Source: Victivallales bacterium
GTDB taxonomy: Bacteria > Verrucomicrobiota > Lentisphaeria > Victivallales > Victivallaceae
Reading direction: 5' to 3'
DNA: 8,727 bases
NCBI GenBank assembly: GCA_019038735.1
Contig: JAHOYW010000241.1
Location: forward strand, 1 to 8,727
Shown: piece after piece, positions 1 to 7,253 of the stretch
Layout: each line of letters starts with the position of its first letter
Numbering within the stretch: the stretch's first letter is position 1
The notes under the pieces: model-generated
The model's database searches: none
The model's input: only the letters and a program-made list of their open reading frames with translations
What the model was told of the DNA's origin: nothing
Position numbers and translations under genes: made by a program

Positions 1-24
1 CTGATTTTCAGTCAATCAATTGAC

Positions 25-58
25 AAAAAATGGAATCCGGAAATTCTTTCACGGATTC
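25..58 (-). terminator. Intrinsic terminator of the MoxR-DUF58 unit
   Basis: Read on the minus strand, GAATCCG (58-52) pairs perfectly with CGGATTC (39-33). The stem continues as GAAA/TTTC (40-43 with 47-50) after one bulged base at 51, leaving a 3-nt loop. A run of six T follows (30-25 on the plus strand as A). The hairpin overlaps the DUF58 stop codon at 57-59, so transcription probably ends directly after that gene. A smaller inverted repeat, GTCAA-TCAA-TTGAC (11-24), lies just beyond it. Confidence 0.75.
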
Positions 59-1397
59 AGGATAGTTTAAGCACTCTTCCCTCTTGAATATCCTCAGCAC
101 TAAAAACTTGAATATTTGATGGTGCTGATATTTTTTCTTTGTCGCCAATAATTACTATTTTTGTTGCAATACCATAATTATTTAAACGGGCAATTAATTT
201 TTCACGCTCAATATCCCAGCCCTGTAGCAGCACAAGCACACTGCCTATGCTGGAAATTTCTTCGATAACACTTGAGGAAATCTCATTGACAGGAAGCTGG
301 TGATTGATTTCAAGACTGGCGAGAATATCCATTATATCATCAAAGCAACTCAAATGACGACCCGCTTTGAAGTGATAAACATCCAAGCCCGTGGCAAAAA
401 TATCAACAACATACTCGCCGCGGGTCAAATAATCAATCAAAGCAGAACAAAGCGACAAAGAAGCCTCAAGCTCCGCAAAAGATTGCTTCTTGCCGAATCT
501 TAACTGAAAACTATTTACCGGCGGCACATAAGTATCAACAATTATCGCTATCCGACTCAAATATTCCTGTTGAAATTCTTTAATTATAATCTCTCCGCTA
601 CGAGCACTGCCGATCCAGTCAATATGACGTGGATCATCGCCTTCCCGAAATTCACGATTACCAAAAAAATCCAATGACTCTCCAATCTTAGAAACCCGGG
701 AATCGCCCTCTTTCTGAAAACGTACCGCAACCGGCAGATCCATAGAAAGCAGCTCATGAAAAGATGGATAAACCAATACAACATCGGGATTATTTTTCTT
801 GCGGCTGCTCATTTTAAACAAAGCAAGTGGAAATCTGGAGTCCGCGATAGGAGAAAATATATCATATTTGCCACGGTTCAATGCCTCGACTTCCGCACTT
901 ATCTCGACCTTGTCCCGAGCCGGAATAACTCCGGCAGACGCTAAACTTTTAAGCTTGAGCCCCGGACGCAAACGGTAATTATCCATTTCAATATCCCAGC
1001 TACTAAGATTACGCAAATTTTCAAGTTCATAGCGGATTGAAAATGTAGATCCCACCCGAACCCGGCGCGGAACATGACGCTTAATCTTTAATTTTGGACG
1101 AAAAAGCAAAGCAAAAATAAAATCGACAAAAAAGATAACAAATAAGACCACGCTCACTATACGCATTGGAGAGTTCCAGGCAAAAATGCTGTATATAATA
1201 ACAATCCCGGCAAGCGGAGCTAAAAACTGTGCGGGAACCGTAAAAATACGGTAATAAAAAGACAAAAGCCAAATAATAAAAGCTGCCGTTACGGAACGAT
1301 AATTACCAGGTCTTTTTTCCAAAGCCTGTGTATGATACCATTCCGGACCATCTAAAAATCTGTCCCGGTATTTTGCGTATAATGTAGTAATACTCAT
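57..1397 (-). CDS. DUF58 domain membrane protein, partner of the MoxR ATPase
   Basis: This is a 446-residue DUF58 family protein. The N-terminal part has two or three hydrophobic segments (about residues 36-50, 56-76 and 78-99), which should anchor it in the cytoplasmic membrane. A beta-rich stretch (about 105-210) follows. The family hallmark lies at about 248-278, with REFREGDDPRHIDW followed by SARSGEIIIKEF. A von Willebrand A-like fold begins near IAIIVDT (283-289), but a full MIDAS is not evident. The exact activity of the family is unknown; such proteins are commonly encoded next to MoxR ATPases and are linked to envelope functions or assembly of other proteins. The ATG at 1397 is 31 nt after the MoxR stop, with only a weak GAGA-like ribosome site, so translation may depend on the upstream gene. 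No VWA, transglutaminase or Bat-type gene follows, because a terminator ends the unit. Confidence 0.93.
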   Translation of the reverse strand: MSITTLYAKYRDRFLDGPEWYHTQALEKRPGNYRSVTAAFIIWLLSFYYRIFTVPAQFLAPLAGIVIIYSIFAWNSPMRIVSVVLFVIFFVDFIFALLFRPKLKIKRHVPRRVRVGSTFSIRYELENLRNLSSWDIEMDNYRLRPGLKLKSLASAGVIPARDKVEISAEVEALNRGKYDIFSPIADSRFPLALFKMSSRKKNNPDVVLVYPSFHELLSMDLPVAVRFQKEGDSRVSKIGESLDFFGNREFREGDDPRHIDWIGSARSGEIIIKEFQQEYLSRIAIIVDTYVPPVNSFQLRFGKKQSFAELEASLSLCSALIDYLTRGEYVVDIFATGLDVYHFKAGRHLSCFDDIMDILASLEINHQLPVNEISSSVIEEISSIGSVLVLLQGWDIEREKLIARLNNYGIATKIVIIGDKEKISAPSNIQVFSAEDIQEGRVLKLS

Positions 1398-1428
1398 ATA
1401 TTTTTCTCAATCAATAATTTCTAATTGA

Positions 1429-2397
1429 TTATGCGGGAACTTTGGTTTTTTTGACAATATCTTCAATTATTTCAATTGCGGAAACACCAGAATATTTCGT
1501 TTTGTTTTCAATCACTAGACGATGCGCCAAAACTGCGGAACACAGATATTTAATATCATCAGGCAGAACATAATCCCGCCCCTGAATAAAAGCATAAGAC
1601 TGACAACACCTTGAGAGTAAAAGCAAGGCACGCGGACTGGCTCCAAGCGTTATACGTGTATCATGACGAGTCGCTTTAATTATGCTGAGCATATAATAAA
1701 TTACTGTTTTTTCGATATTCACCTGCTGAATCGCGACCTGCATTTGCGCTACCTCATCACAAGTAAGAACCGCTTCCATGCTTGCCCCAGGGTCATTGGT
1801 CAGACGGTCAAGAAGTAGCTCCATTTCGGCGTCCTCATCGGGATAACCTAATTCAAGTTGCATAGCGAAACGGTCAAGTTGAGCTTCCGGCAAAGGATAT
1901 GTACCTTGATATTCAACCGGATTTTCAGTCGCGATGACCATGAAAGGATTGGGCAGCAAACTTGTTTTGCCGGCAATAGAAACCTGTTTTTCGCTCATAC
2001 ATTCAAGCAGAGCAGATTGAGTGCGGGGAGAAGCACGGTTCACTTCGTCAGCAAGCAGGATATTAGCGAAAACCGGACCAGGACGGAAGAAAAATTTAGC
2101 TTCCTGCTGATTATAAATAGAATTTCCGAGAATATCTGAGGGCAGCAAATCCGGTGTAAACTGAACCCTGCTGAATTTCCCGTCAATACTGGCGGCTAAA
2201 GCTTTAGCGAGAGTAGTTTTACCGACTCCCGGCACGTCTTCCATAAGAACATTGCCCCCTGCCCCGAGAGCGCTTATCAATAATTTTATTGTATCAGCTT
2301 TCCCTTTGATTACTTTAGCAAGGTTTCCTTGTAGTAAAACAGTTTTATTTCGTAATTCATCAACGCTTAAAGCGTTTGCCTTAATATTACTGCTCAC
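1429..2397 (-). CDS. MoxR family AAA+ ATPase
   Basis: This 322-residue protein has the usual length and motifs of the MoxR branch of AAA+ ATPases. Walker A is DVPGVGKTT (54-62), Walker B is ILLADEVNRA (113-122), sensor 1 is ATENP (156-160), an LDRF arginine motif is at 174-177, and the sensor 2 region is GASPRA (252-257). The C-terminal part (about 205-322) is the helical AAA lid. MoxR proteins are cytoplasmic, probably hexameric, and are thought to act as chaperones that remodel or activate partner proteins, often of the DUF58 or VWA type. The gene directly downstream is such a DUF58 protein, which supports a working pair. The start is GTG, chosen because a strong GGAGG lies 7 nt upstream. 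No other start fits as well. Confidence 0.95.
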   Translation of the reverse strand: MSSNIKANALSVDELRNKTVLLQGNLAKVIKGKADTIKLLISALGAGGNVLMEDVPGVGKTTLAKALAASIDGKFSRVQFTPDLLPSDILGNSIYNQQEAKFFFRPGPVFANILLADEVNRASPRTQSALLECMSEKQVSIAGKTSLLPNPFMVIATENPVEYQGTYPLPEAQLDRFAMQLELGYPDEDAEMELLLDRLTNDPGASMEAVLTCDEVAQMQVAIQQVNIEKTVIYYMLSIIKATRHDTRITLGASPRALLLLSRCCQSYAFIQGRDYVLPDDIKYLCSAVLAHRLVIENKTKYSGVSAIEIIEDIVKKTKVPA

Positions 2398-2409
2398 AAA
2401 TCAGCCTCC
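2398..2409 (-). promoter_or_regulatory. Ribosome binding site fixing the GTG start of the MoxR gene
   Basis: GGAGG on the minus strand (2409-2405) lies 7 nt upstream of the GTG at 2397-2395. This near-perfect Shine-Dalgarno match and spacing decides the non-ATG start. Confidence 0.75.
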
Positions 2410-2451
2410 ATGTTTGAATGTAAAAAAATATAACCTTTTAAAACATAGACC

Positions 2452-2465
2452 TTTTTAGCTAAAAA
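2452..2465. repeat. Perfect 14-bp palindrome between divergent genes
   Basis: TTTTTAGCTAAAAA is its own reverse complement. It sits 55 bp upstream of the MoxR start and about 105 bp upstream of the flippase-like gene, in the only divergent region shared by these two units. It could be an operator. It could also be a chance feature of AT-rich DNA, and no regulator is encoded nearby. Confidence 0.35.
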
Positions 2466-2496
2466 TACAAATAAACAATATATCTTTGATTAACTA

Positions 2497-2524
2497 TTGC
2501 CTGCCTGCGAAAGTGTGCTAAATT
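2497..2524 (+). promoter_or_regulatory. Candidate promoter of the YbhN-like/MTHFR unit
   Basis: TTGCCT (2497-2502) and TAAATT (2519-2524) are separated by 16 nt, with a TG at 2516-2517 giving an extended -10. Transcription would begin near 2531, leaving a leader of about 40 nt before the ATG. The match is moderate (4/6 in each box) and was found by eye. Confidence 0.35.
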
Positions 2525-2569
2525 ATTAAGGATTTAAACCCAACATATTATATAATAAGAAGGAATCTA

Positions 2570-3598
2570 ATGCAGACAGAAAAGAAAAAAAATAGAATTA
2601 AAACGTTTTTATTATTTGTGTTGAAAACCGGCTTAGCGGTTGTTATAATCTGGTGGCTGATCCACACACACTACGATACCATTGTAAAAAATTTAGCGAA
2701 TATCAATTTCTGGTGGCTCCTGCCGGCAGTTCTCATCTTTATCATGCACATGTTTGTATGCTCCTGGCGCTGGTATAAACTCGCTCTGGTTTTAAATATA
2801 GAAATCTCCTTCGCAGAGGCGATAGCTTTGACTATGAAAGGATATTTTTTCTCACTGGTAATCCCCGGAGGAGCTATTGGCGGAGATATCGCCAAAATAG
2901 GATTTTTGAACAAACATACCGCAAAAGGCTCCAAAGCTGAAGGTGTTTTTTCTATATTGATGGACCGTATGACTGGCATGGCGGCAATGTTCAGCTTAGC
3001 TCTTGTTGTCATTCTACTTTCTATTCCAGTATTGATGAAAGTTGAACTGGAAATAATTGAACTTACTGACACTGTTCGAGTTCTAGGGATTCTCGCTTTG
3101 ATTGCGATGTGTTTAGCCGGATTAGGTGCAATTGTCTGCTTATTCTTCCACAAGTTCTTTGAAAAAATCAAGCCAATCGGCTGGATTATGAACTTGGGAG
3201 ATAAATATGGACACGGTATTTTAACTCGTTTCACCAAAGTAATTGATACTTACCGTAAGTCATGGAAACTCGTTATGGAAATGTGTCTGGTAAGTGTTAT
3301 ATTCGTTCATCTGAATATCGTTTTTGTTATATATCTTATTATGAAAAGCCTCGGCATGAGCAACATTAATCCATTGAATGTCATAAGCGCGGTAACTATC
3401 GGTAATGTCGCCGGCTTACTTCCCTCCAACTCAGGTTTAGGATTACGCGATGTTACAATTAATGTCATTCTTAATGCCGCCGGCATTAAGAATGGCGCTA
3501 CTATTCCAATCATCTTTTCCGCAATACTTATAAGCTGTTTTTTACTTGCGGGATTATTCTTTATTCTCGACTTCAATAAAAAAGAAAAAGCAGAGTAA
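2570..3598 (+). CDS. YbhN/MprF-type integral membrane protein (flippase-like domain)
   Basis: This 342-residue hydrophobic protein has about seven or eight predicted membrane segments (for example near residues 12-31, 48-65, 137-157, 170-193, 238-259, 269-286 and 312-333). It fits the lysylphosphatidylglycerol synthetase transmembrane/UPF0104 family that includes YbhN, AglD and the flippase half of MprF. Family marks are the polar-glycine stretch SLVIPGGAIGGDIAK (95-109), the MDRMTG motif (131-136) and the late LLPSNSGLGLRD loop (283-294), which replaces the more usual PGGLGxRE. Known relatives move or modify lipids or lipid-linked molecules across the inner membrane; the substrate here cannot be told from sequence. 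There is no synthetase domain like that of full MprF. The ATG has AAGAAGGA 5 nt upstream. The MTHFR-like gene starts 4 nt after the stop, so the two should be co-transcribed. Confidence 0.88.
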   Translation: MQTEKKKNRIKTFLLFVLKTGLAVVIIWWLIHTHYDTIVKNLANINFWWLLPAVLIFIMHMFVCSWRWYKLALVLNIEISFAEAIALTMKGYFFSLVIPGGAIGGDIAKIGFLNKHTAKGSKAEGVFSILMDRMTGMAAMFSLALVVILLSIPVLMKVELEIIELTDTVRVLGILALIAMCLAGLGAIVCLFFHKFFEKIKPIGWIMNLGDKYGHGILTRFTKVIDTYRKSWKLVMEMCLVSVIFVHLNIVFVIYLIMKSLGMSNINPLNVISAVTIGNVAGLLPSNSGLGLRDVTINVILNAAGIKNGATIPIIFSAILISCFLLAGLFFILDFNKKEKAE

Positions 3599-3602
3599 AA
3601 TA

Positions 3603-5048
3603 ATGAGCAATGATGGTTTACAACTGGAAATGAATTTTGACCCTGGCAAAAATCGTTTTCATAAAAACCTCGATAATGGAACATTCATGCTTTTATTTGA
3701 ACAGCATGCTCCGAGCGATGACAGCGACCCCTTAATTGCCGGCGAACGCCTAAAAGAAATTGAATACGCGGTTTTGGGTATTGATGCTATTCCATCAGGT
3801 CTGGCAATCACAGATCGTTTTATTTCTCCAAACACTTTAAATGCCTCAAGTATCGCGACAAGTTTAAGTCCTGACAACCGTGATCGCCATATTGTATTTT
3901 TGAGCGGACGCGAGTCAAATTTACAAAAAACCGCTGAAAACGCTAATTTCTGTATCGCAAACGGTTTTGCGAATATCGTCGCAGTCAGCGGCAATACTTA
4001 CCCTGGAGAGAAGCTCAAAGAAAACCGCAAAAGAGTTTTTACAGATAGTGTACATATTTTAGAATACCTCAAGCCACGCGACAAATATCCATTTTTTGCC
4101 GGCTGCACAGTAAACCCTTTTAAATACAGCCCGGAGACAAGTTTTCCGCAATATTTCAAATTAATGAAGAAGCTTCGACAGGGAGCAAATTTTATAGTTA
4201 CTCAACTTGGCTGGGATATGCTGAAACTTCAAGAGTTGCGCTGGTATCTATCCAACAGGGGAAAACATTTTCCGACAATTGCCCGTTTAACACTGTTAAG
4301 CCCCGAACTTCTCGAAAAAATTCAACACGGTAACTTGCCGGGAGTTCAGTTTTCCGCTAATTATCAAGCCATCCTTGAAAGTGAGCTAAAGTATTCTCAT
4401 AATCAATTTGAAGCAGCTCAATGGCGCAGGCTGGAGCTACAGGCAGCCGGTTGCCATCTGCTCGGCTATAGTGCTATTCAAATCGCCGGACTCAACTCTC
4501 CTGATAGAATCAAAATAGCGGCAGAGCGCATCAAGGCGGCAATTGCAGAATTCAGCAGTTTTGAGGATTGGTCACAGGAATACACGGAATATCTGGCAAG
4601 AACCGAAATGGTGCCTTATCCTTATAAGTTTTATTTATTTGAGAATCTATTCTCAAAAGCTCATCTGGAAACAGCTCCGTCAATGACTGCTGTGCCGTCA
4701 AAGAGTTTATCAAATAGAGAAAAAATATCTTATAAAATTAAAAAATTTATATTCCCGCGAGCTGACAAACAAATTCCGGGAAGCCACTATTTCGCTAAAA
4801 AAGTTTTTGCTTCATGCAAAGAATGTTCACGCTGCCGACTGCCTAAAACTTTTTACGTATGCCCAGAACTTTGTCCGAAAGGCATGGCAAACGGTCCATG
4901 TGGCGGGACGCGTTTGAACGGCTTATGTGAAAGTTCTACTATGAAATGTATTTATAGTGAAATCATGCATCTCGCTACTTGGTGTAATAAAGTTCATAAG
5001 CTCGAAGAAAATTTAATAGCTCCAGTTGAAAGAAGCCAAAAAAAATAA
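3603..5048 (+). CDS. Methylenetetrahydrofolate reductase-like protein fused to MTHFR_C cysteine-rich domain
   Basis: The 481-residue protein combines two domains. Residues about 25-335 resemble the MTHFR TIM barrel, a flavoprotein fold that interconverts 5,10-methylene- and 5-methyl-tetrahydrofolate. Visible marks are FEQHAP (32-37, with the likely catalytic Glu33), LSGRESN (100-106), NIVAVSGN (124-131), AGCTVNPF (166-173) and GANFIVTQ (194-201). Residues about 400-465 are the MTHFR_C domain (MetV-like in acetogens), with cysteines at 405, 408, 411, 420, 424, 433, 442, 449 and 461 and the NGPCGG signature (430-435), probably binding a metal or cluster. Compared with better-known relatives, the usual HLTGRDRN His is Phe99 and the usual GD Asp is Asn131, so activity may be altered. 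The open frame extends upstream to a TTG at 3546 inside the preceding gene, but the ATG at 3603 just after that gene's stop is the likelier start. Confidence 0.85.
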   Translation: MSNDGLQLEMNFDPGKNRFHKNLDNGTFMLLFEQHAPSDDSDPLIAGERLKEIEYAVLGIDAIPSGLAITDRFISPNTLNASSIATSLSPDNRDRHIVFLSGRESNLQKTAENANFCIANGFANIVAVSGNTYPGEKLKENRKRVFTDSVHILEYLKPRDKYPFFAGCTVNPFKYSPETSFPQYFKLMKKLRQGANFIVTQLGWDMLKLQELRWYLSNRGKHFPTIARLTLLSPELLEKIQHGNLPGVQFSANYQAILESELKYSHNQFEAAQWRRLELQAAGCHLLGYSAIQIAGLNSPDRIKIAAERIKAAIAEFSSFEDWSQEYTEYLARTEMVPYPYKFYLFENLFSKAHLETAPSMTAVPSKSLSNREKISYKIKKFIFPRADKQIPGSHYFAKKVFASCKECSRCRLPKTFYVCPELCPKGMANGPCGGTRLNGLCESSTMKCIYSEIMHLATWCNKVHKLEENLIAPVERSQKK

Positions 5049-5053
5049 ACTCA

Positions 5054-5650
5054 TTATTCTTCGTTTTGTTCGTCATTCGCTGAGCCACTACTGACTACGA
5101 CCGTTGCCGGACGGAGCAGGCGTTCCCCTAACTTATAACCGCCGTTCCACTGCTTGATTACATAACCTTCCTCTACTTCGTCAGAAGGCTCGTTGGTCAT
5201 TGCATCGTGCAATTTTGGGTCAAACTTCTCGCCTACAGCGTCATAAGCTACGACACCAAGTTCATCAAGTCCTTTTTTGTATTCTTTAAGAATCATTTCC
5301 AGACCTTGTTTAATAGCATCCATATTTTCGGATTTTTCCGCTGCCGTCATCGCCATACTGAAATGATCAAAAACCTGTAAAAACGGCAGAATTGTATCGC
5401 TTTGTCCGAACATTCTAGCATTAGCTATTTCTTTGGCTGTACGCATCCGGTAATTTTGAAAATCAGCTTTCAAGCGCAGTAGATTATCCTTACCCTCAGC
5501 TATTTCCTTGTTCAAGGCTTCGATTTGTTCTTCAGGACTGAGTTCTTTTTCTACAGTTTCTTCAATAGAATCCTCTGCTTCGCTATCGATGTCATTAAGC
5601 TTAAGGTCATCAGCTGTTTCTGTAACTTTTTTCTCTTTTTTCTTTTTCAT
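5054..5650 (-). CDS. grpE: GrpE, nucleotide exchange factor of DnaK
   Basis: This 198-residue GrpE drives ADP release from DnaK in the cytoplasm and so sets the pace of the Hsp70 folding cycle. The order is typical: a charged, disordered N-terminus (about 1-38), a long helix of the dimer coiled coil (about 39-80, including LRLKADFQNYRMRTAKE), a helical middle (about 84-130), and a C-terminal beta wing that contacts DnaK (about 133-187) with the FDPKLHDAM signature (143-151) and LLRPATVVV (178-186). Two starts are possible. The ATG at 5650 is preferred here, but a TTG at 5656 is better spaced from the GGAG (6 nt against 12), which would add two residues. No hrcA, dnaK or dnaJ lies beside it. 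The stop is 5 nt from that of the convergent MTHFR-like gene. Confidence 0.96.
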   Translation of the reverse strand: MKKKKEKKVTETADDLKLNDIDSEAEDSIEETVEKELSPEEQIEALNKEIAEGKDNLLRLKADFQNYRMRTAKEIANARMFGQSDTILPFLQVFDHFSMAMTAAEKSENMDAIKQGLEMILKEYKKGLDELGVVAYDAVGEKFDPKLHDAMTNEPSDEVEEGYVIKQWNGGYKLGERLLRPATVVVSSGSANDEQNEE

Positions 5651-5731
5651 ATTCAAAAAATTCTCCGGTGTATATGATAGAGCTTCTATAAATGTCGTTT
5701 TATAACAATCAGGAAATATCCCGAAGCACTT

Positions 5732-5759
5732 AATGTAGTCATAAGTAGTAAAAAGTCAA
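5732..5759 (-). promoter_or_regulatory. Candidate grpE promoter with overlapping inverted repeat
   Basis: Read on the minus strand, TTGACT (5759-5754, 5/6) and TACATT (5737-5732, 4/6) are 16 nt apart. Transcription would start near 5725. An inverted repeat ACTTA-N9-TAAGT (5728-5746) covers the -10 box and could be an operator. It has the same 9-nt spacer as CIRCE but not the CIRCE sequence. Confidence 0.45.
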
Positions 5760-5772
5760 CTCATTGATAAAA

Positions 5773-7155
5773 TTAGCAAGGATTTTTTTTAACCATCTCT
5801 ATATAGGCTATGTTGCTGCTTTGTTCTGTTGCCGTGGCAAAAGTTGAATGACGCACTGTTGGGAGCCAGATAATTTTTCCGTCATTCGAGCGGAGAATGA
5901 TTATATTTGTCTTTTCGACGGCGGTTAATTTACGTTCGGTTAATAATTTTTTGAGTTTTATCTGCCTTTGCCCGCCAAATGGAATCATTTTATCACCGAT
6001 TTTGCGTTTGGATAAAATTAATTCATCAGGTAGGAGATCGGCATCAAAAGCTGTAATAGTTGGACTGATTATTTTAGGATCGAACTCTTTAGACAAGCTT
6101 AATGTGAATACTCTGCCATCGTAGGCGATACTGTTCTGACTGCGCCAATCCCAAGTGCATTCCCCTGTTTCTACAGGTTTATCACATGTCAAACCAACTT
6201 CATCGCGGTGAAGCCAGATAAAATAATTGTTTGTTAATGGTACTAATATCTGTCGCCCCTCCTTTCTCTCTTTTTGGTTCAAGGCCTTTTGAAAACGTTC
6301 AATCAGGTCATAATTCGGAACGAATTCGACTTTAAAAAAGGAAGTCAGCCAATAACGCAGAACTCGCGGTCGTAGAGCCGGAGCTAAAGAGCACCAGAAC
6401 TTTAATTCGGTAATATTTTTATCAGCAATCAAAGAATATTTCTTCTGCGCTCTTTCCTCTATATAACGCGCATCCACTTCCAATGCCTTTGCCGCCTTGA
6501 CCAAAGCAGTGGCGGCAGTAGGAAGTTTTTCGATTATTTCAGGAATAATCCGATGGCGGAAATAATTTCGAGTATAACTTTCATCAAAATTACTGTGATC
6601 AACACACCATTCATCAATGCCGCGATCAGCAAGAAATTCGATTAAATCAAGCTTACTATAAGCCAATAGCGGACGAATGAATCTAATTTTCTTAATCACA
6701 GACTCTTCACGAAGCGAGGTCAAACCGGAAACATTTGAGCCACGGCACATACGAATAAAAAGATTTTCGACACGGTCGTCAGCATGATGACCGAGGAGAA
6801 CAATAACTTTTTCTTGATCCTGAATAAGCTCACTCCATTTAGCAATCCGTAAACGTCGTGCGATAGCTTCAATATTCTCATTCTGTTTGCGTTCAACTAG
6901 AGTATGTAAATCATATTGTTCGTAGTTTATTTTGAGCCGAAAACAAAAATCCCGGCACCACTGAGCATCTAAACGACTGGCTTCACCACGGATGCCATGC
7001 TCAAAATGTACAGCCGTTATGTCCAAATCCAATTCCTGCGCGAATGCATTTGCCGCAATCAGCAAAGACACGCTGTCCGCGCCTCCGCTAAAACCAATGT
7101 AAACTTTGTAGGAAGGGAACTTTCCAAGAATTTTTCCAACACTTTGAGTAATCAT
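5773..7155 (-). CDS. tilS: tRNA(Ile)-lysidine synthase TilS
   Basis: TilS uses ATP to join lysine to C34 of the CAU anticodon of tRNA-Ile2, which makes it read AUA codons instead of AUG; the enzyme is essential in most bacteria. The 460 residues include the N-type ATP pyrophosphatase domain with the PP-loop SGGADS (23-28), the VHFEHGIRGEAS stretch (49-60), LLGHHADDRVENLFIRM (120-136) and the NYFRHRIIPEI segment (197-207) of the family. A helical linker (about 210-300) follows. The C-terminal TilS domain has RKIGDKMIPFGG (384-395) and KIIWLPTVRH (427-436). Length and motifs indicate a full, active enzyme. The ATG at 7155 has a poor ribosome site. The gene is divergent from rdgB and lies 122 bp upstream of grpE on the same strand, with no good terminator between, so some readthrough into grpE is likely. 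Confidence 0.95.
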   Translation of the reverse strand: MITQSVGKILGKFPSYKVYIGFSGGADSVSLLIAANAFAQELDLDITAVHFEHGIRGEASRLDAQWCRDFCFRLKINYEQYDLHTLVERKQNENIEAIARRLRIAKWSELIQDQEKVIVLLGHHADDRVENLFIRMCRGSNVSGLTSLREESVIKKIRFIRPLLAYSKLDLIEFLADRGIDEWCVDHSNFDESYTRNYFRHRIIPEIIEKLPTAATALVKAAKALEVDARYIEERAQKKYSLIADKNITELKFWCSLAPALRPRVLRYWLTSFFKVEFVPNYDLIERFQKALNQKERKEGRQILVPLTNNYFIWLHRDEVGLTCDKPVETGECTWDWRSQNSIAYDGRVFTLSLSKEFDPKIISPTITAFDADLLPDELILSKRKIGDKMIPFGGQRQIKLKKLLTERKLTAVEKTNIIILRSNDGKIIWLPTVRHSTFATATEQSSNIAYIEMVKKNPC

Positions 7156-7182
7156 ATTTTAGTACCAAAATTTTCACATTCA

Positions 7183-7210
7183 TTGCAAAATTAAATTATG
7201 GTTGTAATAT
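7183..7210 (+). promoter_or_regulatory. Candidate rdgB promoter
   Basis: TTGCAA (7183-7188) and TAATAT (7205-7210) are separated by 16 nt, giving a leader of about 37 nt before the rdgB ATG. Its -10 box overlaps that of the opposing tilS promoter almost base for base. Confidence 0.4.
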
Positions 7211-7234
7211 AAGATAAATAAAGAAAGAATTCAA
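7206..7234 (-). promoter_or_regulatory. Candidate tilS promoter
   Basis: On the minus strand, TTGAAT (7234-7229, 4/6) and TATATT (7211-7206, 5/6) have the ideal 17-nt spacer. Transcription would start near 7199, about 44 nt before the tilS ATG. Confidence 0.45.
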
Positions 7235-7253
7235 AATTTTAAAGGAAATTTCT

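Noticed and set aside
1..56. Start of a third gene after DUF58 on the minus strand
   Set aside because: A GTG after the DUF58 stop opens only about 14 codons before a TGA, and the region is taken up by the terminator.
2551..2556. Perfect TATAAT just before the flippase-like gene
   Set aside because: It is only 13 nt from the ATG, so a transcript from it would start at or in the ribosome site and lack a usable leader.
2671..3237. A 188-codon open frame on the minus strand
   Set aside because: It is antisense to the YbhN-like gene, which has clear family motifs; the antisense product has no recognisable domain and looks like a shadow.
3546..3602. Upstream TTG extension of the MTHFR-like gene by 19 residues
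   Set aside because: It overlaps the preceding gene, reads as non-conserved Lys-rich sequence, and a good ATG lies directly after the upstream stop.
5728..5746. CIRCE element upstream of grpE
   Set aside because: The spacer is 9 nt as in CIRCE, but the arms (ACTTA/TAAGT) do not match the TTAGCACTC/GAGTGCTAA consensus.
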